From Enterocloster clostridioformis (GTDB lineage: Bacteria > Bacillota > Clostridia > Lachnospirales > Lachnospiraceae), in the NCBI RefSeq assembly GCF_020297485.1, contig NZ_JAIWZC010000001.1, forward strand, positions 372,001 through 436,000: a DNA stretch of 64,000 nucleotides, read 5' to 3'. The notes under the pieces were generated by a model, which was not told the DNA's origin, ran no database searches, and saw only the letters and a list, made by a program, of their open reading frames with translations. Both the position numbers and the translations under genes were made by a program. Of the stretch, positions 29,203-37,391 are shown piece after piece. Numbering within the stretch: the stretch's first letter is position 1; the number at the start of each line of letters is the position of its first letter.

Positions 29203-30471
29203 ATGGAATTAAGCAAAAAATACTTTATAGTGCTTATAATATTTATAATCGGGTACTTCATATGTGCATGTGGAAAAGAAGATAATAATGCAAGTGAATC
29301 ACTTGTAGAAGATACAAAAGAATCAGCTTATATTGAGAAAACAAAAGGGGCTGAGGAAGAAGCGGCAGAGCAATGGTCAAAAGGCTATGACCTTCCTGTG
29401 GATGAACAGGAAGCGAAAGAAGCTGAGAATGATTGCATAGCGATGATTGAACTTATCTCTGATATTTATGAAGGGGCAGATAAAGGTTCGGCATCCAATG
29501 TTGTATTGAGTGATAAGATAGTCTTTGAAATGCAAAAAAAACTGGCAGAGACGAAATGTTCAATTACAACATTGATAACATACTCAAATATGGAAAATTA
29601 TGAAAATGTGGACGATTTTCTTACTGAGAGTATGGAAGGAAAACGTGGTTCTGTAGTAGTTTATGAGATACATAGTGATGGTGGAATAGGTAGAATAAAA
29701 TACATTTATGATGGAACGGATATGTATGTTGTAAGTGCAAGATGTGGGTGGGATGATAATAACAAGCCGGGAATGTCCTATATATCTTACACCAGAATAA
29801 AAGAGTGGAAATATACAGATAAAGGATGGTTCTGCTATGAGTTATGTGTGCCAGAACCGCCAGAGGTCAGTGAAATTATGGATGGAAGCTGCCTAGTCAG
29901 AGTAAAGCCAATGACAGAGGAACAGCGTGAAATGTCTGAAAAATGTGTGAGAGGTCTTGGTTATCAAGGCAATAACGTTTTATGCTCTAATTGGGATTAT
30001 AATCATATGGAGAAATTAGATTACAACGGAATGTATGAATATCTGTATGCAATGAAATATCAGAAAGCGTTTAATTCAGAGGATTATCCGGATGGAATAC
30101 CAAAAGAGGAATTTGAGAGTTTGATTATGGAGTATCTCCCTGTAACAGCAGAGCAGATACGGGAGTACGCAGAATTTGATGATGAAAACCAGACATATTA
30201 TTGGGTGCGACTTGGATGTTTTAATTATGCACCTACTTTCTTTGGAACTTCCCTTCCGGAGGTTGTCGATATCAAAGATAACGAAGATGGGACAGTCACG
30301 TTAACTGTGGAGGCGGTTTGTGATATGGTCATTTGTGATGATGCGGTCATAACCCATGAACTTACGGTAAGGTTTGCAGAGGATGGCAGTTTTCAGTATT
30401 TAGGGAATCAAATTCTGAATGATGGAATTAAGCAGATACCAGATTATCAATATCGTATCAATGTGAATTAA
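29203..30471 (+). CDS. cargo lipoprotein, paralogue 3
   Basis: 422 residues from ATG 29203, 4 bases after the previous stop. The signal peptide ends in a lipobox FICAC. An acidic linker is followed by the shared body: WKYTDKGWFCYEL, VKPMTEEQREMSEKCVRGLG, NNVLCSNWDYNHME and NEDGTVTLTVEA. Extra cysteines compared with its paralogues (for example ETKCSIT, SARCGW) may form disulfides. Function unknown; part of the same operon. Confidence 0.72.
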   Translation: MELSKKYFIVLIIFIIGYFICACGKEDNNASESLVEDTKESAYIEKTKGAEEEAAEQWSKGYDLPVDEQEAKEAENDCIAMIELISDIYEGADKGSASNVVLSDKIVFEMQKKLAETKCSITTLITYSNMENYENVDDFLTESMEGKRGSVVVYEIHSDGGIGRIKYIYDGTDMYVVSARCGWDDNNKPGMSYISYTRIKEWKYTDKGWFCYELCVPEPPEVSEIMDGSCLVRVKPMTEEQREMSEKCVRGLGYQGNNVLCSNWDYNHMEKLDYNGMYEYLYAMKYQKAFNSEDYPDGIPKEEFESLIMEYLPVTAEQIREYAEFDDENQTYYWVRLGCFNYAPTFFGTSLPEVVDIKDNEDGTVTLTVEAVCDMVICDDAVITHELTVRFAEDGSFQYLGNQILNDGIKQIPDYQYRINVN

Positions 30472-30482
30472 GGAGGCAGAGT

Positions 30483-30923
30483 ATGAAAAAAACAAAAATA
30501 GCGGGGATATGCTTGATTGTTTTGATACTTGCAGCATTTGTATCGGTTCCTGTTTACAATAATTACTGTGCATATAATGTAGAGAAAATGTTGTGTGAAA
30601 CACCTTTGCCAGAACAGACAGAATTGATAGAAGCTATATCAAAGGCAGGAAAGCTGACGGGAAACGGAAATGGGATGCAATATTTCGGGGCAATTCTAAT
30701 CAAGAGTGAATTGTCTTTGGAAGAATTGGATGCTTACTATTCAGAGTACAGGAGTAATGGATGGGAATATCTTGTGGAAGTTCAGGAAGGGCAGTCTGTT
30801 GAGATGCTTGAACACGGTGGACTACAATTTTCAGAAGAAATAAAGGGCAACAGTTATTATATTGTATATTCGTGGGGAAGTGGAAATTCTTTATTGAGGG
30901 AATTGGATATACGTGGACACTAA
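30483..30923 (+). CDS. small membrane-anchored cargo protein
   Basis: 146 residues from ATG 30483 (AAGGAGG upstream). N-terminal membrane helix (about 7-24), then an outward domain with ELSLEELDAYYSEYRSNGWE, a pattern of small secreted domains in Firmicutes. No catalytic motif seen. It sits in the PBP operon, 11 bases after the third paralogue. Confidence 0.65.
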   Translation: MKKTKIAGICLIVLILAAFVSVPVYNNYCAYNVEKMLCETPLPEQTELIEAISKAGKLTGNGNGMQYFGAILIKSELSLEELDAYYSEYRSNGWEYLVEVQEGQSVEMLEHGGLQFSEEIKGNSYYIVYSWGSGNSLLRELDIRGH

Positions 30924-30947
30924 AATGGATTGGAGATGATACTGATT

Positions 30948-31988
30948 ATGAAGAAATATTTCAAAGTTATTATTTGTTTTATAGGTTTAGTTTGTGCGAT
31001 GATTTTAATTTTGGGGATATCCTTTTCTTATATTACAAATTATAAGAAGATAACTATTGATACCTCGAATTCGCCAGATAGAAAATACGAATTGACACTT
31101 CAGGCAGTCGGAGAACCAGACTGGCCTTTTGGTTCAGCAAGTGGACGATTAGTCCTTATGGAAAGCAAAGATAAGATATCTCAAACAGATTTTGAATTGG
31201 ACAATGACGGTGGAAGCATCACCAGTAGTTGTTGGAAAGTTACATGGTATGAGGACTATGTAGAAGTAATCCTGTCAGGCGAAGAACAATTTGATGAGCA
31301 AGTCATTTTATATTTTGATGGTACGGTAGATATGAAACAGTTGCCTAATACAGAAGTTGCAGAGCAAGAAAATGATACATCTGTTGAATATACCACGAAG
31401 CCTGATAGCATTGATCTGGGAGAATCAAATCAAAAAAATATTACAGAGCAGGTAGATAAAGCGAAAAAAGCAGAAAGCTGGACAATGGATGAAAGTAATG
31501 GAACCATGTATTTCTTTTTGGATGAACAGAATGGATGGCGTTTAGTGGTAGTAGATGCGGCTGCTGGAAGTAGATTTTACGTTATGGAACGGACTGCTGA
31601 TGGCGGTGATACTTGGGAGCGAATTAACGAAGATCCTTTTGATAATCAAGCAGGCGTTGCTGAAGGGGTGATGTTTTTGGATGATAATTTTGGAATTGCA
31701 GGACTTGCAGGTGCATCTCAGTCTGATTCTACACTATATATTACAAAAGATGGAGGAAGATCATTTGGTGAGATAAAATTGCCAATGAGTACGGTTACTG
31801 AATTACCAGAATCTGCAAAAGAATATGGATTTACAGTAGAGGATTATGATTATTTAAATATGCCTCAAATAGGTGCTACAACATTGATAATAATGGTTAC
31901 AACAGATAAAGTGGAGAACGATGGAATTGTATTTGAATCAGAAGATGGTGGAGACACATGGAAATATAGAGGGGTAACTCAAAATTAG
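30948..31988 (+). CDS. membrane-anchored protein with Asp-box (BNR-like) repeats
   Basis: 346 residues from ATG 30948. GGAG lies 12 bases before it; in-frame TTG 30930 and ATG 30936 are alternatives. One N-terminal helix, an outward domain, then three Asp-box type turns, TADGGDTW, TKDGGRSF and SEDGGDTW, as in beta-propeller proteins and sialidases. Only three boxes are present, so the propeller is partial or diverged and no sialidase catalytic residues are visible. It is the last gene of the PBP operon, followed by a bidirectional terminator. Confidence 0.7.
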   Translation: MKKYFKVIICFIGLVCAMILILGISFSYITNYKKITIDTSNSPDRKYELTLQAVGEPDWPFGSASGRLVLMESKDKISQTDFELDNDGGSITSSCWKVTWYEDYVEVILSGEEQFDEQVILYFDGTVDMKQLPNTEVAEQENDTSVEYTTKPDSIDLGESNQKNITEQVDKAKKAESWTMDESNGTMYFFLDEQNGWRLVVVDAAAGSRFYVMERTADGGDTWERINEDPFDNQAGVAEGVMFLDDNFGIAGLAGASQSDSTLYITKDGGRSFGEIKLPMSTVTELPESAKEYGFTVEDYDYLNMPQIGATTLIIMVTTDKVENDGIVFESEDGGDTWKYRGVTQN

Positions 31989-32002
31989 TAGTATTATTAT
32001 AA

Positions 32003-32045
32003 ATTGGGTAAAGGTTCAGTGGTATTGGCCTTTACCCAATTTTTT
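32003..32045. terminator. bidirectional terminator between the PBP operon and blaR1
   Basis: ATTGGGTAAAGG (32003-32014) pairs perfectly with CCTTTACCCAAT (32029-32040), with a T-run after and A-rich sequence before. It separates convergent units. Confidence 0.88.
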
Positions 32046-32081
32046 CCATGATAATAGAAAGTTAGCTGTACAGGAGATACT

Positions 32082-33881
32082 TTATTGTGTCCAGATATTC
32101 ATGTCAGATAATATAGACATGGTTATTTCAGCAGCATTACTTCCGGTAGCGTTGTTATCGGCTCCAATATTAGTAGCAAAAAAGTATGTATTATTTACGA
32201 TTTCGATATAGCCGATAAACCAGCCATTCACATCTTGTCCACCTACACGTCCGGTTCCTGTTTTTCCGTAGAATTTTCCAGTATTGGAAGAGGAAAGGCA
32301 GATGGAGTCTTTTACAGCATTGATATTTTCAGAAGAAAAACCTAAGCTATTGTTTTGCAGTTTCATCAAAAGTTCAACTTGCTCCACTGGGGAAATCTTT
32401 AAGGAGGATTCCAGCCAATAAGTGGAGAGATCGCCACTCACATTTTCATTTCCATATCCGATTTGCTGAATATAGTTGTAAATGTTAGTGGATGCAAGTT
32501 GTTCGTCTATTGATTGGAAATACCAGTTAACAGAGGATGTCATCGCAGACTGTAAGGTCTGATCAGCGTTCCATGCTTCAAACGGATAGCTTTCTCCATT
32601 CCATGCAATAAAGGAATCTTCTGGTGTAATGACACCTTCTTCCAATCCAAATAAAGCATCATATATCTTGTAAGTGGAATCCGGCGCAACTCGTAGCGTA
32701 GCATGTTCTATATCATGTATGCTCCAGGCATCATTTCCCAGATCGTATAAAACAAAGCTTCCTTCGTATTTTCCAAAGTATTTAGAAAAATCTACATATG
32801 AAATATTTTCTGAGGAAGATTTCCATTGGTAGTGACTTTCGTCCGCTGCATATGTAGAAATAAAAGGTGTAAGTCCCATTATTAGAACTGTGGTCAGTAT
32901 AAAAGCAGTCATGCCTTTTAACTTCTTGTAAAACGTTGGTTTCTCATAAGAAGCGATGTTGATAATGCGACGCTTTATTTGTTTCATGTTTCCGCTAAGG
33001 TTGGCGGCAAATGGAAAAGGAGAAAAGGAGACCTTTTCTATAAAGTTGATCAGCGTATTTCCGTAATCCTCATAATCGTCCTCTTCAAGCATTTTTAGAA
33101 CAGAAGTGTCACAGGCAACTTCTCTGTCATTACGCATTTCTCTTAGCGCAAACCAGACAAAGGGGTTAAACCAATAAAGCACTCCGGCAAAGTTCATAAG
33201 ATAATTGGCAATGGCATCCTTATGTCTGTAGTGTTGCAGTTCATGTAATAGCATATATCTCATATCAGATTCGTGATAATCTGAGATTAAATGAATTGGA
33301 AGATAAATACATGGCTTCAAAAATCCTACGATAATAGGTGATTTCAAAAAAGCGGTACTGTACACAGGAATATTCCTTGTTATTTTCATCTCATTCAAGC
33401 ATTTGTTATACAGTCTGCGAACCTCTGAGTTCTGAAGGGGGAGCGCAGATTTCTTTATTGTGCGTAAACGAAGAGAAGATTTGATTACCAATATCATCAT
33501 CGCAAGCATTCCCACAATCCATATACCTAATAAAATGTATCCGGTAACTGATGGCGTGTCTTTATTTACAGAAAGGGCAAAGTCATTCATCCAATTTGTG
33601 GTACCAGATAAACCGGTATCCATAACATTATTTGCACCAACATCGGCATGAGAAGCGGAAGAGTTTCTTACGCTACTGAGCCATGAGAAAATTTGTGGAA
33701 AACTAACTAGACGGAAGGGGATAAAAGGCACTGCTAAAAGTCCGAGTAACAGCAACCACAGATTATACTGCATCCGGCTGGACAAGTTGTTTCTAAATAC
33801 CCATTTGGCTATCAAAAGAATTCCAACGATACCGCTGATAAATACATTGCATAATAAAAAGCGTATCATGAAATTAGCCAT
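32082..33881 (-). CDS. blaR1: BlaR1/MecR1-type beta-lactam sensor-transducer
   Basis: 599 residues. The N-terminal half has membrane helices and an M56 metalloprotease site LLHELQHYRHKD (HELQH near residue 213) with NDREVACD. The C-terminal half is an outward class-D-like penicillin-binding sensor with DSTYK (serine near 400), SVN and KTGTG (near 540). All catalytic and sensor residues are present, so it should be active: acylation by a beta-lactam triggers cleavage that removes BlaI. It lies one base after blaI in the same operon. Confidence 0.9.
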   Translation of the reverse strand: MANFMIRFLLCNVFISGIVGILLIAKWVFRNNLSSRMQYNLWLLLLGLLAVPFIPFRLVSFPQIFSWLSSVRNSSASHADVGANNVMDTGLSGTTNWMNDFALSVNKDTPSVTGYILLGIWIVGMLAMMILVIKSSLRLRTIKKSALPLQNSEVRRLYNKCLNEMKITRNIPVYSTAFLKSPIIVGFLKPCIYLPIHLISDYHESDMRYMLLHELQHYRHKDAIANYLMNFAGVLYWFNPFVWFALREMRNDREVACDTSVLKMLEEDDYEDYGNTLINFIEKVSFSPFPFAANLSGNMKQIKRRIINIASYEKPTFYKKLKGMTAFILTTVLIMGLTPFISTYAADESHYQWKSSSENISYVDFSKYFGKYEGSFVLYDLGNDAWSIHDIEHATLRVAPDSTYKIYDALFGLEEGVITPEDSFIAWNGESYPFEAWNADQTLQSAMTSSVNWYFQSIDEQLASTNIYNYIQQIGYGNENVSGDLSTYWLESSLKISPVEQVELLMKLQNNSLGFSSENINAVKDSICLSSSNTGKFYGKTGTGRVGGQDVNGWFIGYIEIVNNTYFFATNIGADNNATGSNAAEITMSILSDMNIWTQ

Positions 33882-33882
33882 G

Positions 33883-34269
33883 TTAATCGCCTCCTTTTTT
33901 CCCTCTCTTGGAAAGAAGAGAGCGAAGCGTTTCTATCTCTGTTTCGGATAATTTGTCATTTTCAATGTAGGCAGACAACATAGCAGTGATATCCCCATCA
34001 TAATAGCGATTCAGGAAGGAATTACTTTCCTGACTAATATATTCACTTTCTTTTACTACTGGGGTGTAAACGAAAACACGACTCTGTTTTTCATAAGTGA
34101 GTACACCTTTGGTAACAAGACGCTTAATGAGTGTCTGTATCGTTTTAGGACTCCAATTTGTGGTCTGTAGTAGTCTGTCTGTGATTTCGTTGGTACTGAT
34201 TGGAGCATGTTTCCATACGATTTTCATGACTTCAAATTCTGCTTCGGAAATCTGTGGTAAATCGCCCAT
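33883..34269 (-). CDS. blaI: BlaI/MecI-type winged-helix repressor
   Basis: 128 residues, usual length. The winged helix ISEAEFEVMKIVWKHAPIST, then STNEITDRL and WSPKTIQTLIKRLVTKGVL, is typical of BlaI/MecI. The C-terminal dimerisation segment contains LLSKRGKKGG. It should bind the TTAC-N4-GTAA dyads at 24504, 24553, 34286, 34361 and 34384 and repress both operons. Start ATG at 34269 behind AAGGAGGG. Confidence 0.92.
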   Translation of the reverse strand: MGDLPQISEAEFEVMKIVWKHAPISTNEITDRLLQTTNWSPKTIQTLIKRLVTKGVLTYEKQSRVFVYTPVVKESEYISQESNSFLNRYYDGDITAMLSAYIENDKLSETEIETLRSLLSKRGKKGGD

Positions 34270-34285
34270 CTAATATCCCTCCTTA

Positions 34286-34337
34286 AATCTTACGAATGTA
34301 ATAAAATTATTATAAATGTTAGTATTCATACTGTCAA
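34286..34337 (-). promoter_or_regulatory. blaI-blaR1 promoter and operator
   Basis: On the minus strand: TTGACA (34337-34332), 17 bases, TATAAT (34314-34309). The operator AATCTTAC-GAAT-GTAATAAA (34286-34305, plus strand) lies between the -10 and the ribosome site, so BlaI should autoregulate. Confidence 0.85.
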
Positions 34338-34351
34338 TTCAAATAAATAGG

Positions 34352-34412
34352 TTGATTTTAAATCTTACTTATGTAATAATTAAAATATTACATAAGTAAG
34401 ATTATTGAAAGG
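34352..34412 (+). promoter_or_regulatory. orphan BlaI-operator promoter facing right, no gene behind it
   Basis: TTGATT (34352-34357), 16 bases, TAATAA (34374-34379). Two operators, AATCTTAC-TTAT-GTAATAAT (34361-34380) and AATATTAC-ATAA-GTAAGATT (34384-34403), form one perfect 18-bp inverted repeat (34361-34378 with 34386-34403). GAAAGGAGATAATA, a good ribosome site, follows, but no start codon or coding frame; a terminator comes 30 bases later. It looks like the promoter of a lost gene. Confidence 0.7.
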
Positions 34413-34442
34413 AGATAATAAGTACAAAAAATTGGAAATAAG

Positions 34443-34477
34443 AAACCCAATAGTTTCGCACAGCTACTATTGGGTTT
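34443..34477. terminator. terminator after the XRE gene
   Basis: AAACCCAATAGT (34443-34454) pairs perfectly with ACTATTGGGTTT (34466-34477). T-rich sequence follows on the minus strand. It closes the minus-strand XRE gene and would stop the orphan promoter. Confidence 0.8.
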
Positions 34478-34478
34478 A

Positions 34479-34826
34479 TCAATAAGTAGGATTATCTTGT
34501 TTTCGCAGTAATTCAAGCAAATAGCGAACCATAGGTAATAAATCATTAGCTTCCTGTTCCGTGCAATCATTTAATAAGGTAAGGAGCTTCTGTAGATTTG
34601 GCTTCTGGTCGTTGCAATCCGGGTAGAAAATCTTGTCAGCTGGTATCTTCAAATATGTAATCAATGGATACAGCTTCTCAAATTTTGGGTTACCACGTCC
34701 AGCCTCTATGTTCAGTATGGTACGTTGATCAAGATTAAGAATTTCTGCCAGCTTTTCCTGTGAAAGACCGAGTTCTGTTCGGTATTCACGTACTGCATTG
34801 GCAAGATTTTGTTTTATATCCTGCAT
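34479..34826 (-). CDS. XRE-family helix-turn-helix regulator
   Basis: 115 residues. The Cro/CI-type domain covers about 8-65: YRTELGLSQEKLAEILNLDQ, then RTILNIEAGRGNP. The C-terminal tail may mediate dimerisation or sensing. It sits between the cargo and mobility genes and could regulate either. Start ATG 34826 follows GAGGTG. Confidence 0.85.
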   Translation of the reverse strand: MQDIKQNLANAVREYRTELGLSQEKLAEILNLDQRTILNIEAGRGNPKFEKLYPLITYLKIPADKIFYPDCNDQKPNLQKLLTLLNDCTEQEANDLLPMVRYLLELLRKQDNPTY

Positions 34827-35048
34827 TGTAATTCACCTCGATAGTAGTTTACATTACACATCGGCAGGAGTGAATTGCGTTAGAATACAGAGTGAATATG
34901 GAGTACAGTACATGATAAAACGAAGGTGGAAAATACGAGGAAAAAAGAATATCAGTATAAAAAGCAGCAAGAGCTTACTACACACGTTAAGGTGTATCGT
35001 AACGAAGTGAAAAACTTCAATGCGATACACCTTTTTTGATGGGCAAAA
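34827..35048. other. intergenic region with a strong rightward terminator at 34989-35037
   Basis: AAGGTGTATCG (34989-34999) pairs with CGATACACCTT (35023-35033) with an inner hairpin and a following T-run. No convincing gene lies here; a 33-codon frame at 34911 has no support. A short untranslated transcript ending at this terminator is possible. Confidence 0.5.
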
Positions 35049-36452
35049 TCAGAGAGTAGTTTGGTCCTTTTCCGGTTTCCTGTCATTAGTCTGCTGAACT
35101 GACGAACTACGGTTAAGATATTGATTCAGATTATCTAATTTTCTGTTGAGAGCATGGATTTCTTTCTCCGCAGATTTATAGGTTTTCTGTAAGGTTTCTT
35201 TCTTGGAATACAAAGAATTGTATTCGTTACGGAGCTTTTCAATATCAAGCGTTTTAGGGTTGATTCCAAGACGTTTTAGCATATTTTCTGCACCGTCATG
35301 GAGCAGAAGTTCTGTTTCGTGACTTCGCAGGTAAGCATCAGGATTTTTAGATTTTCGATAACGGACATGATAGATATGATTCGTCTGATATTGCTCAACA
35401 TATTTTAATATCTGCCCTAAATCCTTTAATTGATGCTCGGTTTCAACAAGACTGTTTCGTGCAGTTTTGGCAAGAACCGATTTAGCTGCAAGCTGTTTTT
35501 CCAGCTCGGCAATGGAGCCTGTTTCACTGTAACTGCTGGCAGCAATCTTTAGGTTTTGGATGTCCGCCCAAGCTTTAAGACCGGGACTTTGTTCAAACTT
35601 TTCTTCTGAGGTGTCAATGAGCTTTTGGGAAGAAAAATCTTTGACAAGCTGCTTCTTTTTTGTAGGAAATGGAATACGCTTTTTAGGCTGTACCAATGCC
35701 TTTGCTTCGATCCGTTCCTTAATTCGTTCTTTGGTGTATTCCACACCTAAAGAGTTGGCTCTGCCACGGATAAAATGCTCACGGTCAAGTGGTCGGAAGG
35801 AAATATATTTTAAAGATTTTTCATCAAAGGTTTCGCCTTTTATCTCATATCCTTTGGCATGGATAAGGTCAAGAAAGTTCTCATAAGTTTCAGCAGTTTG
35901 GATAGCTTCGTCAATGTCATTTTTGAGCTTGGTTTTCCATGAGGAATTGTTTTTGTTGGAGAGCCATTCCTTGTATGTTTTTCCACGCTGGTCAGTGGGT
36001 GGCAGGACGGATAACTGATGCTCGGAACACAGCTCATCATTCAGATGCCGGATGTGATAGTAGGTCTTTTTACAGTCATGGTATTTCTCATGATTGATGT
36101 TATCTGCAGCACAGAAAATGATGTGGTTATGAACGTGTCCTTTGTCAATGTGGGTAGCCACAATGTAAGAGTATTTTCCTTCCAGTAGTTTGTCGGCAAG
36201 CTCTATACCGATTTGATGAGCTTCCTTATAAGATACTTCTCCGGGCATAAATGCCTGTATTAGATGAAAGGCTTTGTTTGGGTCTGCCTGATTGGTTTTT
36301 GACAGGGCAAACTTGAAATCAAAAGCAGCAGTTTCCGGACTGCATCCAAAGGAAGAAATGAGAATGCTTTCATCTGTCTTTGCAGGGTTGCAGATGTAAT
36401 CTACTGCTTTATTGACGGTTGCTTGGATAGCATGGATTTTTGTGATTGCCAT
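35049..36452 (-). CDS. ICE1 relaxase (MOBP-type relaxase/mobilization nuclease)
   Basis: 467 residues. N-terminal relaxase domain: catalytic tyrosine candidate in ATVNKAVDYICNP (about residue 19), then YIVATHIDKGHVHNHII with the HxD...HxH metal triad (about 121-133), and FCAADNI. The C-terminal half is coiled coil (LEKQLAAKSVLAKTARNSLV). It nicks ICE1 oriT, expected upstream of mobC. Its start overlaps mobC by 52 bases, the usual coupling in Tn1549-like elements. It appears complete. Confidence 0.9.
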   Translation of the reverse strand: MAITKIHAIQATVNKAVDYICNPAKTDESILISSFGCSPETAAFDFKFALSKTNQADPNKAFHLIQAFMPGEVSYKEAHQIGIELADKLLEGKYSYIVATHIDKGHVHNHIIFCAADNINHEKYHDCKKTYYHIRHLNDELCSEHQLSVLPPTDQRGKTYKEWLSNKNNSSWKTKLKNDIDEAIQTAETYENFLDLIHAKGYEIKGETFDEKSLKYISFRPLDREHFIRGRANSLGVEYTKERIKERIEAKALVQPKKRIPFPTKKKQLVKDFSSQKLIDTSEEKFEQSPGLKAWADIQNLKIAASSYSETGSIAELEKQLAAKSVLAKTARNSLVETEHQLKDLGQILKYVEQYQTNHIYHVRYRKSKNPDAYLRSHETELLLHDGAENMLKRLGINPKTLDIEKLRNEYNSLYSKKETLQKTYKSAEKEIHALNRKLDNLNQYLNRSSSVQQTNDRKPEKDQTTL

Positions 36453-36742
36453 ACCTGTTTCATCAGCTCCTTTACCTCTTTTACATCGGCTTCATAGACG
36501 TTGCCCGTGGCGTTCATACGCTTGGCAATCTGGTTTAAATTGTTCCCGATGCGAGAGAGGATTGTGTTGTATTCCCGTAGGTGTTCATAGTTTACATCAT
36601 AGACATATCCGTACAAAATCAGATGTCGGATAAAGACGGATTTGCTTTTCATATTGGAGGCTTTCCACTTCTGTTCTAGGATGTACTGTTCATCATCGCT
36701 AAGATATATTTTCAATTCATTTTGTCTTTCTCTTTTTGCCAT
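36401..36742 (-). CDS. mobC: MobC-like relaxosome protein
   Basis: 113 residues with an RHH-like N-terminus (NELKIYLSDDEQYILEQKWK) and the MobC signature IGNNLNQIAKRMNATGNVYE. It binds oriT DNA and helps the relaxase. Translationally coupled to the relaxase gene. Start ATG 36742, just downstream (minus strand) of the oriT candidate. Confidence 0.88.
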   Translation of the reverse strand: MAKRERQNELKIYLSDDEQYILEQKWKASNMKSKSVFIRHLILYGYVYDVNYEHLREYNTILSRIGNNLNQIAKRMNATGNVYEADVKEVKELMKQVWQSQKSMLSKQPSIKQ

Positions 36743-36960
36743 TGCTTTGTCCTTTCCCTTCCTTATTTATGAAGAAGATTTTGTAATATGCCGTATCCGG
36801 CAGTGTGCTTTTTGAACGTAAAAATTCAGAAATTCCCGTGGAGTTATTACTGAGTTTTTGAGTGCAAAGGGGGTCAGGGGGATATGCCCCATGCAAGCCA
36901 ATTTTCTCAAGTTTCTACTTGGAAGAAATTTGGGGAAATGGTGCCTGTGAGGGAACACAG
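36743..36960 (-). other. oriT: ICE1 oriT candidate upstream of mobC
   Basis: The family places oriT directly upstream of mobC. On the minus strand GGGGCATATCCCCCTGACCC at 36891-36872 contains a short dyad (GGGGCATATCCCC) followed by a C-rich stretch, like nick regions I recall from Tn1549-type elements. The exact nick site cannot be read from sequence. Confidence 0.5.
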
Positions 36961-36979
36961 GCAGTGCTTGCTATCTTTG

Positions 36980-37176
36980 GCAAATTGCCCGCAGGGAATT
37001 TGCGAGTTTTAGGCTGCATAGGCAGCCTGTCCAAAACTCATACGGGCGATACCGCCCATTTATGGACAGCGTCCGGCTGTCCGGCTTCGGAGAACGGCAT
37101 AGGTAATAAAAAAACTGCCACGGTTCACAGCAGGCATCAGATGCCTGTGAAGTTCCATAGCAGTTTGTGTGTCTTT
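36980..37176. other. array of five hairpins ending in a terminator
   Basis: Successive stems: GCAAATT/AATTTGC (36980-37003); GAGTTTT/AAAACTC enclosing GGCTGC/GGCAGCC (37004-37039); GGGCG/CGCCC (37044-37057); GGACAGC/GCTGTCC (37064-37082); and AAAACTGC/GCAGTTT with an inner CACAG-AGGCATC stem (37111-37166), flanked by A- and T-runs. The first four abut or lie within 7 bases of each other. Function unknown; this fills most of the 649-base gap 36743-37391. Confidence 0.6.
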
Positions 37177-37391
37177 TTATGAATTTGTGATTTTATCCAT
37201 AAAAGATTTTAGCAACCAGAAGCTGCAAAGTCAATAAGAGAAAGCAGGAGAGAAAAGAGTATTTATTTTGGGATAAGTTTAGTTGATTGTATCAAAAGTG
37301 GTTGCGGAAAAAAGCCTGCTTTAATATGAAAGGTTTTTTCCGGTTCGTTTTTTACAATGAGATTGGAGAATTTACAGAAAGGAGGTAAAGC

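Noticed and set aside
34911..35010. A 33-codon basic peptide (MIKRRWKIRGKK...) before the terminator at 34989
   Set aside because: It overlaps the terminator stem and has no ribosome site. Composition follows the A-rich DNA.
36743..37182. A plus-strand gene of about 106 codons at 36862-37182
   Set aside because: The frame runs through the oriT candidate and hairpin array and has no ribosome site or domain.
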